Of a DNA stretch of 64,000 nt, positions 38,079 through 47,800 are shown one piece after another (the stretch's first letter is position 1; the number at the start of each line of letters is the position of its first letter). Position numbers and translations under genes: made by a program. The notes under the pieces were generated by a model. That model searched no databases, was not told where the DNA came from, and worked only from the letters and a program-made list of their open reading frames with translations. This DNA comes from Streptomyces clavuligerus (lineage in GTDB: Bacteria > Actinomycetota > Actinomycetes > Streptomycetales > Streptomycetaceae): assembly GCF_005519465.1 (NCBI RefSeq), contig NZ_CP027858.1:3472001-3536000 (forward strand). The letters are read 5' to 3'.

Positions 38079-39466
38079 GCGGCACGGAAACGGCGGAGGC
38101 GCCGGACGGGGGAGCGGCCCCGGACCGCGACGATCCGAACACGCTCGTCCGCAGGGATGCGGTGCTCATCGTCGCGGTCCTCCTGGACAGGACCCCGGCG
38201 GAACCGTTCCGTCCCGGCCCGCTGGAGCGCGTCTGGCGCGCGGGACGTCACGACGAGGTCGTCTCCCACGCCGAACGCCGGGCGGCGTACACCGATGCCG
38301 GGCTCACCCCGCTCCTGTGGTCGCCCGAGGTCCGCTGGCACCGGGAGACGACCGGCCCAGTGGTCTCCCCCTTCGGCTTCCGCCTCGATGCCGTCGAGTT
38401 GATCCGCCTCACCGGGTCCGCACGCCAGACCCTGGCCGCCATGGGCACCCCGCCTGTCGCGAACGGGGTGGCCCTTCTCCACGGCACCCTGCCGCCCCAC
38501 GCACCCGTCCGGATGGCGAAGACCCTCCAGGAGTGTGCCGATGTGAACGCGCACCGGCCGCACCCGGCGCAGCGCATGTGGGTCGCCGACCAACTGCCGC
38601 CGGGCTGCCGGATTGCGGACTTCGAACGCAAGGCGGTCCACTGCACCCTGATGACCCCTCGGGGCGCGCTGCCCCCGCCCTACGAGGCGGACCTCCCCGA
38701 GTGGGAACTCCTCGACCAGTGGCTGTGGTCCATGCAGCACGCGACGCAGTACCCGCCGTCTGATGAGGCGCGGGAACAGCTCGACGGGATACGTTTCCCG
38801 CTGCCGCACTGCGTGCGCGCCGCACTGGGCTCGCGTGGGCTCACCCTGATCGGGGCCGACCCCGAACCAGCCCGCAACTACTACACCGGTGCCGCCTACC
38901 ACCTGACGACCCTCTACGCCGATGCCCTGGCCCTGGCCCGGTTGCAGCAGATCGTGCTGGACGCCTTCGGCGCCGAGGTGGCCCGGGTGGCCGAACGGGA
39001 ACCGGGCCGTCGGCCCGTGGCCCTGCTCGAACGCGAACTGCTGGTGTTTCGCCGGAGCTATTGGTCCGCCGGATTCGGTCGGCAGGAGAACGTCGACGAG
39101 ATGACCCGGGCCTGGCAGCGAGCCGCCGGGCTGCCCGACGCACTCCAACGGCTCACCGGCGACTTGGGCGAACTCTCCCGGCAGGTGCAGGCGGCCGAGA
39201 CCGCCACCACCAATGCGATCCTGGGGCTGATCGCCGCGTTCGGTCTGCCGCTGACCGCGGGTCTCGCCGTCTGGGCCGGGCTCCCGTCGGCGGGGACGAC
39301 CTCCCTATGGCGCTTCCTGGGTGTCATAGCGGTCGCTACGGCGGCACTCGTGGTGTTCTTCCCCGGGCTGCGTCGGCTCCTCGTCGACCTCTTCCGGCGC
39401 AGGCGCCCCGGGACGGCGGCGCGGGCGGACGGAAGGCGGTGGCGCCGATGGCTCCGCCGGAGCTGA
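38075..39466 (+). CDS. Unrecognised protein with two C-terminal membrane helices
   Basis: A 463-residue protein, mostly soluble. RRDAVLIVAVLLDRTPAEPF opens the fold; a long central region has no known motif; residues 330-375 look coiled (LQRLTGDLGELSRQVQAAET). Two helices follow (TTNAILGLIAAFGLPLTAGL; FLGVIAVATAALVVFFPGL), then a very basic tail (RRLLVDLFRRRR). The coiled segment followed by a helix pair recalls CorA-like or effector membrane proteins, but the G-x-N motif of CorA is absent. It overlaps both neighbours, so the three proteins probably act together. Confidence 0.55.
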   Translation: MSGTETAEAPDGGAAPDRDDPNTLVRRDAVLIVAVLLDRTPAEPFRPGPLERVWRAGRHDEVVSHAERRAAYTDAGLTPLLWSPEVRWHRETTGPVVSPFGFRLDAVELIRLTGSARQTLAAMGTPPVANGVALLHGTLPPHAPVRMAKTLQECADVNAHRPHPAQRMWVADQLPPGCRIADFERKAVHCTLMTPRGALPPPYEADLPEWELLDQWLWSMQHATQYPPSDEAREQLDGIRFPLPHCVRAALGSRGLTLIGADPEPARNYYTGAAYHLTTLYADALALARLQQIVLDAFGAEVARVAEREPGRRPVALLERELLVFRRSYWSAGFGRQENVDEMTRAWQRAAGLPDALQRLTGDLGELSRQVQAAETATTNAILGLIAAFGLPLTAGLAVWAGLPSAGTTSLWRFLGVIAVATAALVVFFPGLRRLLVDLFRRRRPGTAARADGRRWRRWLRRS

Positions 39467-40794
39467 GCTTCCGGTGGCCGCCCCGGCACGCCCCCGGCTT
39501 CCCGCCCGGCTGCCCCGACAGCGGTGACGTCCTCACCCGGATCGCCGAGGAGACGGCCGCCGGGACGGCCCTGACGCTCGTCGTCGTCACCAGCGCCCTG
39601 CGGGCCGCCGTCGAGGACAGCGCGGACCACGGGGCGGGACTCGCCCGGGTCCGTCGCGGCCTGGCCCGGATCGGGCACGCCGCCGGGGACGCCTGGCATC
39701 CCTCGTACTACGGGAAGGACCTCGTCCTCGTGGGCCCCGGGAGCACCCCGGCACCGGCCCGGCTGCTCGACCGGCACACCGGCGCCGGCAACGGGGTACG
39801 GCACGGCTGGGCGTGGGCCCGGCCCGTCCTGGACGGCGGCGCGGCGGACCGCGGGGAGACGCTGCTGCGCGCCTGCTACACCGTGTCGATGGCCGCCCGC
39901 GCCCGCCGGGACGCCCCCGGCGCGCTGCCGGACCACGCGGACACGGCGCTGGCACGGCTCCCGGAGCGGTACCCCGTCGCACGTCTCGCGTCCCTGCTCG
40001 CCGGGGTGCTCGTACGCCCCCACGGGAGCGAAGGCCCCGGGGCCGGCCCCGGCGAGGACCCCCGGCTGCCCGGGGTGCTCTCCGCGGACGGCTGGTCCGG
40101 CCCCACGGGAACGGGGGTCCACCTGGTGACCGACGTCCACGACATCGAGTGGGGGACGCTCGCCCGCCCCGGTGGCACCCGTCTGACCGGCGGCACCCGT
40201 CTCACCGAGGGCAACGCCGAGCGGTTGCTGCCGCTCGCCGAGTCCTGGCGCCGGGGTGGCCTGCCCCTGGGCACCGTGCTCGACCGCGCCTACGGGCTGC
40301 GTCTGGCCCGGGAGACGCTGCTCGCGGAGCATCTGCGGGTGATCAGCGACGCGGTCGGTGAACGGGGACGGGTCTTCGCCACGCTGGGGGACGGGCTGTC
40401 CGGTGTGGTCGCCGACGAGGCGACGGCCCGTGCGGCGGTCGGCGCCGCCAACCGCCGCACCGTGGGCCGCATGGCGAGCGGCGCGGGTCTGACCCTGTTG
40501 ACCGGCCAGGACCCCGATGCAGCCGCCCGCCAGGCGCAGTTCGCCCTCCATGTGACGAAGACCCTCAAAGGCACTGCGTACTCCGGAGCCGCGACCCGTC
40601 TCTTCGGCCACCGCCTCACCCCACCCGAGGCGGACGCGGCGCTCGCCTTCCTGACCGCCCTGCACACGACCGGCCCCACCGCGCCAGGCTTCCACCATCT
40701 TGCTCACGCCTATCGGTGGCGGTCCTGGTGGCGGTCTCACCTGCCGGTGGTGGCGTGGCCACGGCTGGGGGTGCTTCTCTCGGGTGTGAGGTGA
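39448..40794 (+). CDS. Unrecognised protein, third of the cupin operon
   Basis: A 448-residue soluble protein. The N-terminal part has AAGTALTLVVVTSALRAAVE; the middle shows LPGVLSADGWSGPTGTGVHL; and the C-terminal half is helical (LARETLLAEHLRVISDAVGE; DPDAAARQAQFALHVTKTLK), ending in a Trp/Arg-rich WRSWWRSHLPVVAWPR. No catalytic motif stands out. Its ATG lies 19 bases inside the preceding gene. A duplicated TRLTGGTRLTEG near residue 250 comes from a short DNA repeat. Function unknown. Confidence 0.55.
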   Translation: MAPPELSFRWPPRHAPGFPPGCPDSGDVLTRIAEETAAGTALTLVVVTSALRAAVEDSADHGAGLARVRRGLARIGHAAGDAWHPSYYGKDLVLVGPGSTPAPARLLDRHTGAGNGVRHGWAWARPVLDGGAADRGETLLRACYTVSMAARARRDAPGALPDHADTALARLPERYPVARLASLLAGVLVRPHGSEGPGAGPGEDPRLPGVLSADGWSGPTGTGVHLVTDVHDIEWGTLARPGGTRLTGGTRLTEGNAERLLPLAESWRRGGLPLGTVLDRAYGLRLARETLLAEHLRVISDAVGERGRVFATLGDGLSGVVADEATARAAVGAANRRTVGRMASGAGLTLLTGQDPDAAARQAQFALHVTKTLKGTAYSGAATRLFGHRLTPPEADAALAFLTALHTTGPTAPGFHHLAHAYRWRSWWRSHLPVVAWPRLGVLLSGVR

Positions 40795-41374
40795 ATTTCG
40801 GCCGGGGTTCCCCAGATCCCGTACTGACAAGGGCCCGTGCCTGGGTGGTGGCCTGGAAGGTCATCGGCCCGCGTGTGAGCCTTTCCGGTGGCACGGGGGC
40901 CGTCCTCAATCCCCCCGGAGGGGCACCCCTCCCATGGACCTGATCTGTGCGGGCTGCCCGCACACTTCAGCCTCGTGGGGGTGCCCGAAATTCAGCCCCT
41001 CCGGCGTTTGAGGAGCGGGGGTTCGGGGGCTGGCCCCCGACGATGGGGCCGCGCGGGGCGGGGGCCGGGGGTCCGTCGGCTTACGCGTGAGCCTTGCGTT
41101 GGTGCGGGGTCCGTCCTCAATCTCCCCCAGAGGGGGTACCCCCAACGGGCTTGTTTTGCTCGGGTCACCCGTCGGGTGCGGGGGTGGGGGCCTCCGGGCT
41201 CGACTCCTCAGGGCCGGCAGACCGGGCGTCCGTCGTCCGGGCGCGGGCCCTTGTCCGCCGGTCCCTTCCGGGGACGACCCTGCACCCCCCACCACGGGCA
41301 GACGGCCACTCGGTGCCGGAAGGGGGCACACTCCCGCCCGGGGGGAGGTAAAGGCCCCGGCCCACGTCGTCGTG
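40795..41374. repeat. 580-base intergenic stretch with palindromic repeat elements
   Basis: Two related blocks occur: GTCCGTCCTCAATC then a CCCCC...GGGG palindrome, at 40901-40933 and 41110-41140. Between them, at about 40989-41043, lies CAGCCCCTCCGGCGTTTGAG followed by GAGCGGGGGTTCGGGGGCTGGC, a palindromic motif of a kind widely dispersed between streptomycete genes. No gene is supported in this stretch. Confidence 0.6.
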
Positions 41375-41815
41375 CTACTGGTCCCGAGCCGTCCGCCCGC
41401 TGAGCCGTTCATAACGCTGCCGCGCGGCCTGCGTACTGCCGAGGCCGAGACCGAAGGCGATCTCCTGCCAGGTGAGACCCCGCCCCCGGGCCATCGCCAG
41501 AAGCGATTCCTCCAAGATGTCGACATCCCCCCGCATCCGCGGCACGAGCGACAGCGCGGCAATGATGTCGCTGCGGTCGACCTCGGGTTCGTCCTCCTCC
41601 CGAAGCCCCGCGTTGGCGGCGAGCGCGACCGTCAGCCGGACCGCCTCGTGCGGGGTGACGACCGGGGTCCGCGCGGGTCGGACGCGCTGTTCCTCGGTGG
41701 CGGCGTGGCGGTCGTTGAGCCGTATCAGCGCGGCGAATTCGCGCTCGACCCGCTGGGCGGCGGGGTCCGTCGGACTGAAGACATCGGATGAGGTCGAACC
41801 GGTGGTCTCTTCCAT
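41375..41815 (-). CDS. Putative DNA-binding HTH protein
   Basis: A 146-residue protein. The C-terminal segment LLAMARGRGLTWQEIAFGLG followed by LGSTQAARQRYERLSGR is a helix-turn-helix like those of small actinobacterial DNA-binding proteins. The middle, VTPHEAVRLTVALAANAGLR, is helical. A good promoter (41824-41852) places the RNA start within a few bases of the ATG, so the mRNA is probably leaderless. It is divergent from a secreted protein gene, with a dyad in the gap that it could bind. Targets unknown. Confidence 0.7.
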   Translation of the reverse strand: MEETTGSTSSDVFSPTDPAAQRVEREFAALIRLNDRHAATEEQRVRPARTPVVTPHEAVRLTVALAANAGLREEDEPEVDRSDIIAALSLVPRMRGDVDILEESLLAMARGRGLTWQEIAFGLGLGSTQAARQRYERLSGRTARDQ

Positions 41816-41823
41816 GGCACAGA

Positions 41824-41852
41824 CGCTAGGGAACGACCCTTGTGATGTCAAT
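41824..41852 (-). promoter_or_regulatory. Promoter of the HTH gene, leaderless
   Basis: On the minus strand TTGACA (41852-41847) and TAGCGT (41829-41824) are 17 bases apart. The expected RNA start, about 41817, nearly coincides with the ATG at 41815. Confidence 0.65.
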
Positions 41853-41860
41853 GTGGCGTT

Positions 41861-41879
41861 GTGAACGATGTGTTCACAG
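41861..41879. promoter_or_regulatory. Dyad between divergent genes
   Basis: TGTGAAC (41861-41867) and GTTCACA (41873-41879) flank GATGT. The perfect 7-base arms lie just upstream of the HTH gene's -35 box and are a candidate operator. Confidence 0.5.
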
Positions 41880-42036
41880 GGTGGGGTCGCGCGCCGTACT
41901 GGAGTCCGCCCAGAGAAGGGCCAATCGGGTGAACCGCCGCATGGACGTCGTCGTGCCACAGAGCGAAGAGATGTCTGCCCCCCCGGCCCGTCGACGCACC
42001 GGCTCCGCAGGGCCGTCGGACACCCCAAGGAGAACC

Positions 42037-42465
42037 ATGGCGTTCACCCCCTTCAGATCCTCAGCGGCACTCGCGATCGCGGCCGGACTGGCGCTGGTCC
42101 TCGGAATCCCGGGACCGGCGACGGCAGCGGACGGTCCGGCGGTGCTGGAAGTCCGTACGGAGGCACGGAACATGGACGACATGGTCCATGTGGCGACCGC
42201 CTGGGAGCACACCTTCTACGGGGGTGCGCACATCTCCTTCTACGCCAGGGACTGCCGGACGGCGGGCAGCCAGATCCTCGACTCGCTGCCCCCCGGCTGG
42301 AACGACCGGCTCAGCTCGATGCAGGTCTACAGCCAGTGCTCGGTGCGTCTCTACCGTGAACTCAACCGCCAGGGCCCCTATGTCTGGCTCCACGCGGGCA
42401 AACGGATACCGGACCTCTGGGCGGACAACGACCTGACGAGTTCGATGCTGTTCATGGCGCCGTAG
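42037..42465 (+). CDS. Secreted small protein
   Basis: A 142-residue protein with a Sec signal peptide (FRSSAALAIAAGLALVLGIP, then GPATAA; cut near residue 31). The mature part has two cysteines (YARDCRTAG and YSQCSVRLY), so one disulphide is likely, and short strands (DDMVHVATAWEHTFYGG). I recognise no family. AAGGAGAACC precedes the ATG. Its 3' end overlaps the end of the convergent nucleotidyltransferase gene by 14 bases. Confidence 0.75.
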   Translation: MAFTPFRSSAALAIAAGLALVLGIPGPATAADGPAVLEVRTEARNMDDMVHVATAWEHTFYGGAHISFYARDCRTAGSQILDSLPPGWNDRLSSMQVYSQCSVRLYRELNRQGPYVWLHAGKRIPDLWADNDLTSSMLFMAP

Positions 42466-43465
42466 CGGCTCCGTGCCGCCCGTGCGGCGGTTCGTCCGGG
42501 CCCGGTTCCCACCGCCAGGCCCGCGGCGACCACAGGGCATCCCCGTGCGCGGCCGGAGCGGCGGACGGGGATGCGAAGGGCGGTGCGGGGCGCTCCAGGA
42601 CCGGGTGCCAGAAGGCGGCGAGGCGGTCCGCCGCCTCCGGGAGGCGGCCGAGGGCCGGGGCGGTGCGGAAGACGGCGGTGTCCCAGAAGTCCAGCCACTC
42701 CCGGGGCGGCGGGGGCAGCCGGAGCGGCCAGGCGCGGCGCATGGGGGCGAACTCGGCCGCCACATCGCGGCGCAGCCCGTCCAGGGAGAGCCGGGGCGCC
42801 CGGTGGCACCTGGCCACCAGGAGGAAGTCCAGCAGATCGGACCAACGGGTGTTGACCTTCCCGCTCTCGCGCCGCCGGGTGTAGCGCAGCAGCTTCTGGG
42901 CGAGACAGCGGCTGAGCGTCGCCGCCGGGACGGTGACCGTGGCCGCTCCCGGACCGTTCCCGCCGTACGGGAAGGCGAGCGGGGCGGTACGGGTGTCGTG
43001 CGCGGCGGAGTCGTCCGGTGTCAGCAGGACGTTCAGCAGGACACGGTCGTACAGCTCGCGGCCGTACAGCTCGCGGTCGTGCAGGACCCGGTCGTCCAGG
43101 CGCTCCCGCGGACCGTGCGGCGGTGGCCCGTCCACCTCGACGAGGACCCGGTGCACGGTCGCCCGGCCCGGTGAGCCGAAGACGACCGGCTCGGTCCGCA
43201 GGACCGTGATCCGCTCGCCGCCCGGCCCCGGCGGCAGCCCGGTGGCCGTCAGCAGCAGCGGACCGGCGCTCTCCGGCAGCGAGAGATCCACATCCTCCGG
43301 CATCCGTGCCCCCGGGCCGATCCGGCCGAGGATCGCCGCCGAGCCCTTGAGGTGCCAGCCGTGCGGCGGCAGCAGCCGGTTCAGACCGGCGAGCACGGCG
43401 CCGATCGCGCGCAGCGACTGCCGGTCCCGGGTGGGCGTCCGGGCGGTGCCCCACACGTCGTCCAT
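42452..43465 (-). CDS. AbiEii-type nucleotidyltransferase paired with the RT
   Basis: A 337-residue protein with a nucleotidyltransferase-beta fold. HGWHLKGSAAILGRI corresponds to the K-G-G/S-T-A-L motif, and RMPEDVDLSLPES gives the D-x-D metal pair. LAQKLLRYTRRRESGKVNTR then WSDLLDFLLVARC matches the later E/Q-K-L...R-x-K-D-x-x-D block of the AbiEii/AbiGii family. AbiEii enzymes are the toxins of type IV toxin-antitoxin systems and transfer nucleotides to tRNA or other targets. No AbiEi antitoxin lies nearby; instead GGGAGG and 28 bases separate it from the reverse transcriptase gene upstream. Confidence 0.65.
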   Translation of the reverse strand: MDDVWGTARTPTRDRQSLRAIGAVLAGLNRLLPPHGWHLKGSAAILGRIGPGARMPEDVDLSLPESAGPLLLTATGLPPGPGGERITVLRTEPVVFGSPGRATVHRVLVEVDGPPPHGPRERLDDRVLHDRELYGRELYDRVLLNVLLTPDDSAAHDTRTAPLAFPYGGNGPGAATVTVPAATLSRCLAQKLLRYTRRRESGKVNTRWSDLLDFLLVARCHRAPRLSLDGLRRDVAAEFAPMRRAWPLRLPPPPREWLDFWDTAVFRTAPALGRLPEAADRLAAFWHPVLERPAPPFASPSAAPAAHGDALWSPRAWRWEPGPDEPPHGRHGAATAP

Positions 43466-43493
43466 GTCGCCTGCCTCCCTGTGGATTCAGGGC

Positions 43494-44765
43494 TCACAGC
43501 AGGGTGTCCACCGACGGCGGGCTGTCCCGGACGTCCGCTCCCCGCTCCAGCCACCGCAGCATGCGGACCGGTGGCTCCGGAAGCCCGCCGGGCCGTCCGC
43601 CGACCGCCCCCGCCCGCACCGCCAGTGCCGTCAGCGCCGGGATGCCGGACGAGGCCGCCGCCGCGAGCACCGCGTCCGGGACCGCGTCGGCCACCGCGCG
43701 GTGCCGTCCCGCGAGCGCCAGCAGCCGCCCCGCCGCGAAGAGCCCTACCGCCGCGAAGAGTTGACCCGGGTCGCCCTCCCCGGCCCCCTCCAGCAGCTCG
43801 TGCGCGGCGGCCAGCCCCTCCCGTGTGCCCACCGCCCGGTCCAGATAACGCACGGCGCGCGGCAGGAGTTCCGGCCGGGCCCGGACCACCCCGGGCAGGC
43901 TCCGGCTGACCTCCGCCCCGGGCGCGAGCCGGGGCAGCGCGTACCGCAGCGAGCGGAGGTCGTCCGTCGCCAGCCCCTGCCGCCACACCCGTTCCGCCGG
44001 TCCCGCCACATCCCGGGCGACCCCGGTGAGCAGGGTGTCCACCGGGCCGACGCCGGTCTTCCCGGTGGCCGGCCGCAGTCCGAGCCCGGCGAGCGCCGCC
44101 GTCATCGCCGCCCGCACCTCCTGTGCCTCGTCGGCTCCGGACACGCACACATGCCAGTCGTCGCCCCAGCGCACCCACCGCCCCGGCGCCCGTTCCGCCA
44201 GCACCGCGTCGACGGGGTCCAGTACCGCCGTGCCGAGCCTGCTGGCCCAGCGGTGCCCCGGCAGCAGACAGCGGCCGGAACGGGTGTGCAGCGCGGTCAG
44301 CCGTTCCGCGAGCGCGCCCGTCATCCAGGCGGCACGGAGCAGCACGTCCAGCGGCAGGGAGCGGAAGAAGCGGTGGACGTCCAGCGTGAGGACGTACGGG
44401 AGTTCGTCGCGGCACTCCCCGAGCGCGCGCAGCCGCTCCTGCCGGGCCCGGTAGCCGTGCCGGTACTCCCAGGTGGCGGAGCGGTAGCCGAACACCTCCG
44501 GGCGTGGCCGGTACCCGGCGAGGGCCCGTTCGGCGAGGGCGTGCAGATGGGCGCGGACGTCGGGGCCGACCACGGGCGCCGGTTCCGCGCGACACGCCGG
44601 AGGGACCGTGATCCAGCCGACCTCCAGCGGCGGCGGTTCCGCCGTGGGACGCAGATACGGCAGCGCATCGACGGCTCCGAGGGCGTCGGGTATCAGCTCC
44701 GTCAACAGATCCTGGCCGAAACTCTCCCTGAGAGCCCGGTCAACCAGAAGGACTTCGTCTCCCAC
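43494..44765 (-). CDS. Reverse transcriptase with helical C-terminal domain (Abi/DRT-like)
   Basis: A 423-residue protein with reverse transcriptase motifs in order: YVLTLDVHRFFRSLPLDVLL (motif A, catalytic Asp near residue 128), LLPGHRWASRLGTAVLDPVD (motif B), RWVRWGDDWHVCV (motif C, G-D-D near 200, in place of Y-x-D-D), and LGLRPATGKTGV (motif D). The last 190 residues are helical with HEAT-like repeats (DDLRSLRYALPRLAPG; ELLPRAVRYLDRAVGT), like abortive-infection RTs such as AbiK. No intron maturase, Cas1 or integrase domain is present. It shares a transcript with the nucleotidyltransferase. The GTG at 44765 lacks a clear ribosome binding site and leaves only 46 bases to cas3. Confidence 0.75.
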   Translation of the reverse strand: MGDEVLLVDRALRESFGQDLLTELIPDALGAVDALPYLRPTAEPPPLEVGWITVPPACRAEPAPVVGPDVRAHLHALAERALAGYRPRPEVFGYRSATWEYRHGYRARQERLRALGECRDELPYVLTLDVHRFFRSLPLDVLLRAAWMTGALAERLTALHTRSGRCLLPGHRWASRLGTAVLDPVDAVLAERAPGRWVRWGDDWHVCVSGADEAQEVRAAMTAALAGLGLRPATGKTGVGPVDTLLTGVARDVAGPAERVWRQGLATDDLRSLRYALPRLAPGAEVSRSLPGVVRARPELLPRAVRYLDRAVGTREGLAAAHELLEGAGEGDPGQLFAAVGLFAAGRLLALAGRHRAVADAVPDAVLAAAASSGIPALTALAVRAGAVGGRPGGLPEPPVRMLRWLERGADVRDSPPSVDTLL

Positions 44766-44811
44766 AGCGGCATCATGGCACCCGGTCGCACGGCGGTAAG
44801 GGGGGAAGCAC

Positions 44812-47800
44812 GTGGCCGCCAGGGGGAAAGTGCGCGACATGAGAGCGCGGGGGCCGCTGGACATCCGGCGCGCCCTGGGCATTCTGTGGGCGAAATCGCC
44901 GGATCGGGCGGGCGGCACGATGAATCTGCTGCTCTCGCATCTGCTGGACACGGCGGCCGTCGCCGGAGTGATGTGGGACCGCTTTCTGCCCCGCGTTGTC
45001 CACGAGGAGCTGGACCGGGTGGCCGGAGGTCCGGGCCGGGGTCGCGGACTGCTCATGTGGCTCTGCGGCATCCATGACTTCGGCAAGGCCACGCCCTCCC
45101 ACCAGCGGCAGCGGCCCGAGCTGGCAGCCGAGTTGCCCGCCGCCGGACTCGGCTGGGAGGAGGAGATCGGGGAGCGGTACAGGTGGGAGCACGCCCCGGC
45201 GGGGGCCTTTCTGCTGCGTCCGCTGCTGACCGGAGCGGGCTGGCCGCAGGAGCACATCCGGTGGGTGTGGCCGCTGGTCGCCGGACACCACGGGTTCTTC
45301 CCCGTGGAGAGCGCCCTCGGGTCACCGCCCGCCGCGTTGCGCCGTGTCGACGGTGACAGCGCGTGGGAAGCAGTCCGGCAGAAGTTGATGTGCGTGATTC
45401 TGGACGAACTCGGCTTCGGGGACGGCCTCGACGGCCTCGCCGCTCTGTGCCCCGCCCGTCCGCCGTCCCGCGCTCTCCAGCTCCAGATCAGCGGCCTGGT
45501 GGTGATGGCCGACTGGATCGCCTCCGGCCCGGAGAACTTCCCCGGCGTCGATGTCCTGGAGGACGTGTCGTACGCGGGGGCGCGGCGCCGTGCCGAGGCC
45601 GCCTGGGCCGCGATCGGGCTCCAGGGCGGCTTCCGGTACCTGGCCGAGCCGGGCCCCGGGACGTTCCGCCGCCGCTTCGGCCACGACCCCCGCCCCGTGC
45701 AGGAGTTGGCGGCCCGCGCCGCCCGCGAACTCGACGGGCCGGGCCTGCTGATCGTCGAGGCGCCCCCGGGCGAGGGCAAGACCTGGGCCGGGCTGATCGC
45801 GGCCGAGACCCTCGCCGCCCGCACCGGCGCCGGAGGCGTCTTCGTCGGTATGCCGGTCCACTCCACCTGCGACCCGATGTTCCGGCGGGTACGGGAGTGG
45901 GTACGCGGCATCGACGAGGCCCTGGCCCCGGCGGTCGCCCTGCTCCACGGGCGGCGCACCCTCGACAGGAGCTGGAACGTCCTGCTGCCCCAGGACGCCG
46001 TCGGCCACTGCGGAGAGGAACCCGCGGCGGCGGTGCACGGCACCGCGGGCGATCCCCGTCTCGTTCCCGCCCAGTGGTTCTTCGACTACGCGCGCGGGCT
46101 GCTCTGCCCCTTTGTCGTGGCCCCCCTCGACCAGCTCCTGTACGCGACCACCCGCACCAAGTTCGTGATGCTCCGCATGGCGGGCCTGCCGGGCAAGGTG
46201 GTCGTCCTGGACGAGATCCACGCCGTGGACGTCCACGCCCAGCAGTACCTCCAGGAAGGGCTGCGCTGGCTGGGGCAGGCCCGGGTCCCCGTCGTCCTGC
46301 TGTCGGCGACCCTGACCGCCGGGCAGCGGCGCTCCCTCGTGGACGCGTACCTCGCGGGCGCGGCGGGCGAGGAGGAGTACACGTACGACGGCCTTCCGCA
46401 GCCCGACGGATACCCCTCGGTGACCGCCGTCCGGTACGACCACGGCGGCGACGGAGCGGCACCCCGGTGCGTCGTCCGCCGCTGTGCCAGCGCGCTGAGG
46501 GAACGGGACGTCATCGTCGAGATCCTTCCGGAGGGCCCCGAGGGCGCGGAGGACACCGCCGTCGACCGGGCCGTCGCCGATCGGGCCGTCGCCGCCCTGC
46601 TCGGCGAAGCGCTCGCCGACGGCGGTCGCGCCCTGGTCGTCCGCAACACCGCCCACCGCGCCCAGACCCTCTGGACCGGGCTGCGCACCCGTTTCGGCGA
46701 CGAGGTCCTGCTGCTGCACCGGCAGTTCACGGCGGAGCGGCGCGCGGAGATCGCCGACGACTGTCTGCGGCAGCTCGCCCCCGGCTCCCCGGAGCGGCCC
46801 CGACGGTTGATCGTCGTCGCCGACCAGACCGCCGAGCAGGCGTTCGACGTGGACGTGGACCTCCTGGTCACCGATCTGGCCCCCATCGATCTGCTGCTCC
46901 AGCGCGCCGGACGGCTGCACCGCGACACCACCGTGGTCCGGCCGGTCCGCCTGGCCGCGCCCCGGCTCGTCGTCACCGGCACCACCGCCGTGTCCGGGAC
47001 CGGCGGGCCGCCGCGCTTCCCCGCCCGTTCCACGGCCCTCTACGGACGTCATCCGCTGCTCCGCGCCGCACACCTGGTCCACCGCGCGGCCCGGACGGGC
47101 GCCCGGCTGCCCGGCGCCGTCCCCCGGCTGGTCGGCGAGGGATACGCCGACGGCGACACGGACCTCCCGGACGGCTGGCGGGCCACCGCCGGGGCGGCGC
47201 GCGAGCAGGCGCGACGGGACCGGGAACGGCGGGTGGAGCGCGCCGTCCCCCGACTGCTCACCCGGCGCGGCGACGGACGGGGGCGGACGCTGGGCGGGCT
47301 GAGCTACATCGGCCTGCCCCCGGCCGACGGGGACGAGGGCCTGTCCGCCCTGGTCCGCGACCGGGCCGCGGCCGAGGCGATCCTCCTCGTCCGGGACGGC
47401 ACCGGCTACCGGACCCCGTGCGGCACGGCCCTCGGCCCCGAGGGCTTCGTGGCCGACCGGGACGACCGGCTGGTCGACCTCGTCCGCCGCCACACCGTGG
47501 AACTGCCCGTGAGCTGGTGGGGACAGCCCGCGCTGAAGCTGGGGCCGCTCCCCGTCTGGGGCCGGAAACCGAAGGTCAACTACCGCCTGGTGACGGCCCG
47601 GGTGCTGATCCTGGACGAGCACCACCGGGGCGTACTCGGCGGCCGTGCGGTGCGCTACGACGCCGATCTCGGACTCGTCGAAGCCGAAGCCGAAGCCGAA
47701 GCCGGACTCGAAGTCGAAGCCGATGCCGGAGCTGATGCCGGAGCCGAAGTTGGAGTCGGAGTCGAACCCGGAGTCGAAGCCGAAGCCGAACGGGGCCTGT

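Noticed and set aside
42452..44765. RT as a group II intron or Cas1-linked RT
   Set aside because: No maturase or endonuclease domain, no intron RNA features and no cas1 nearby; the C-terminal half is helical, closer to Abi-type RTs.
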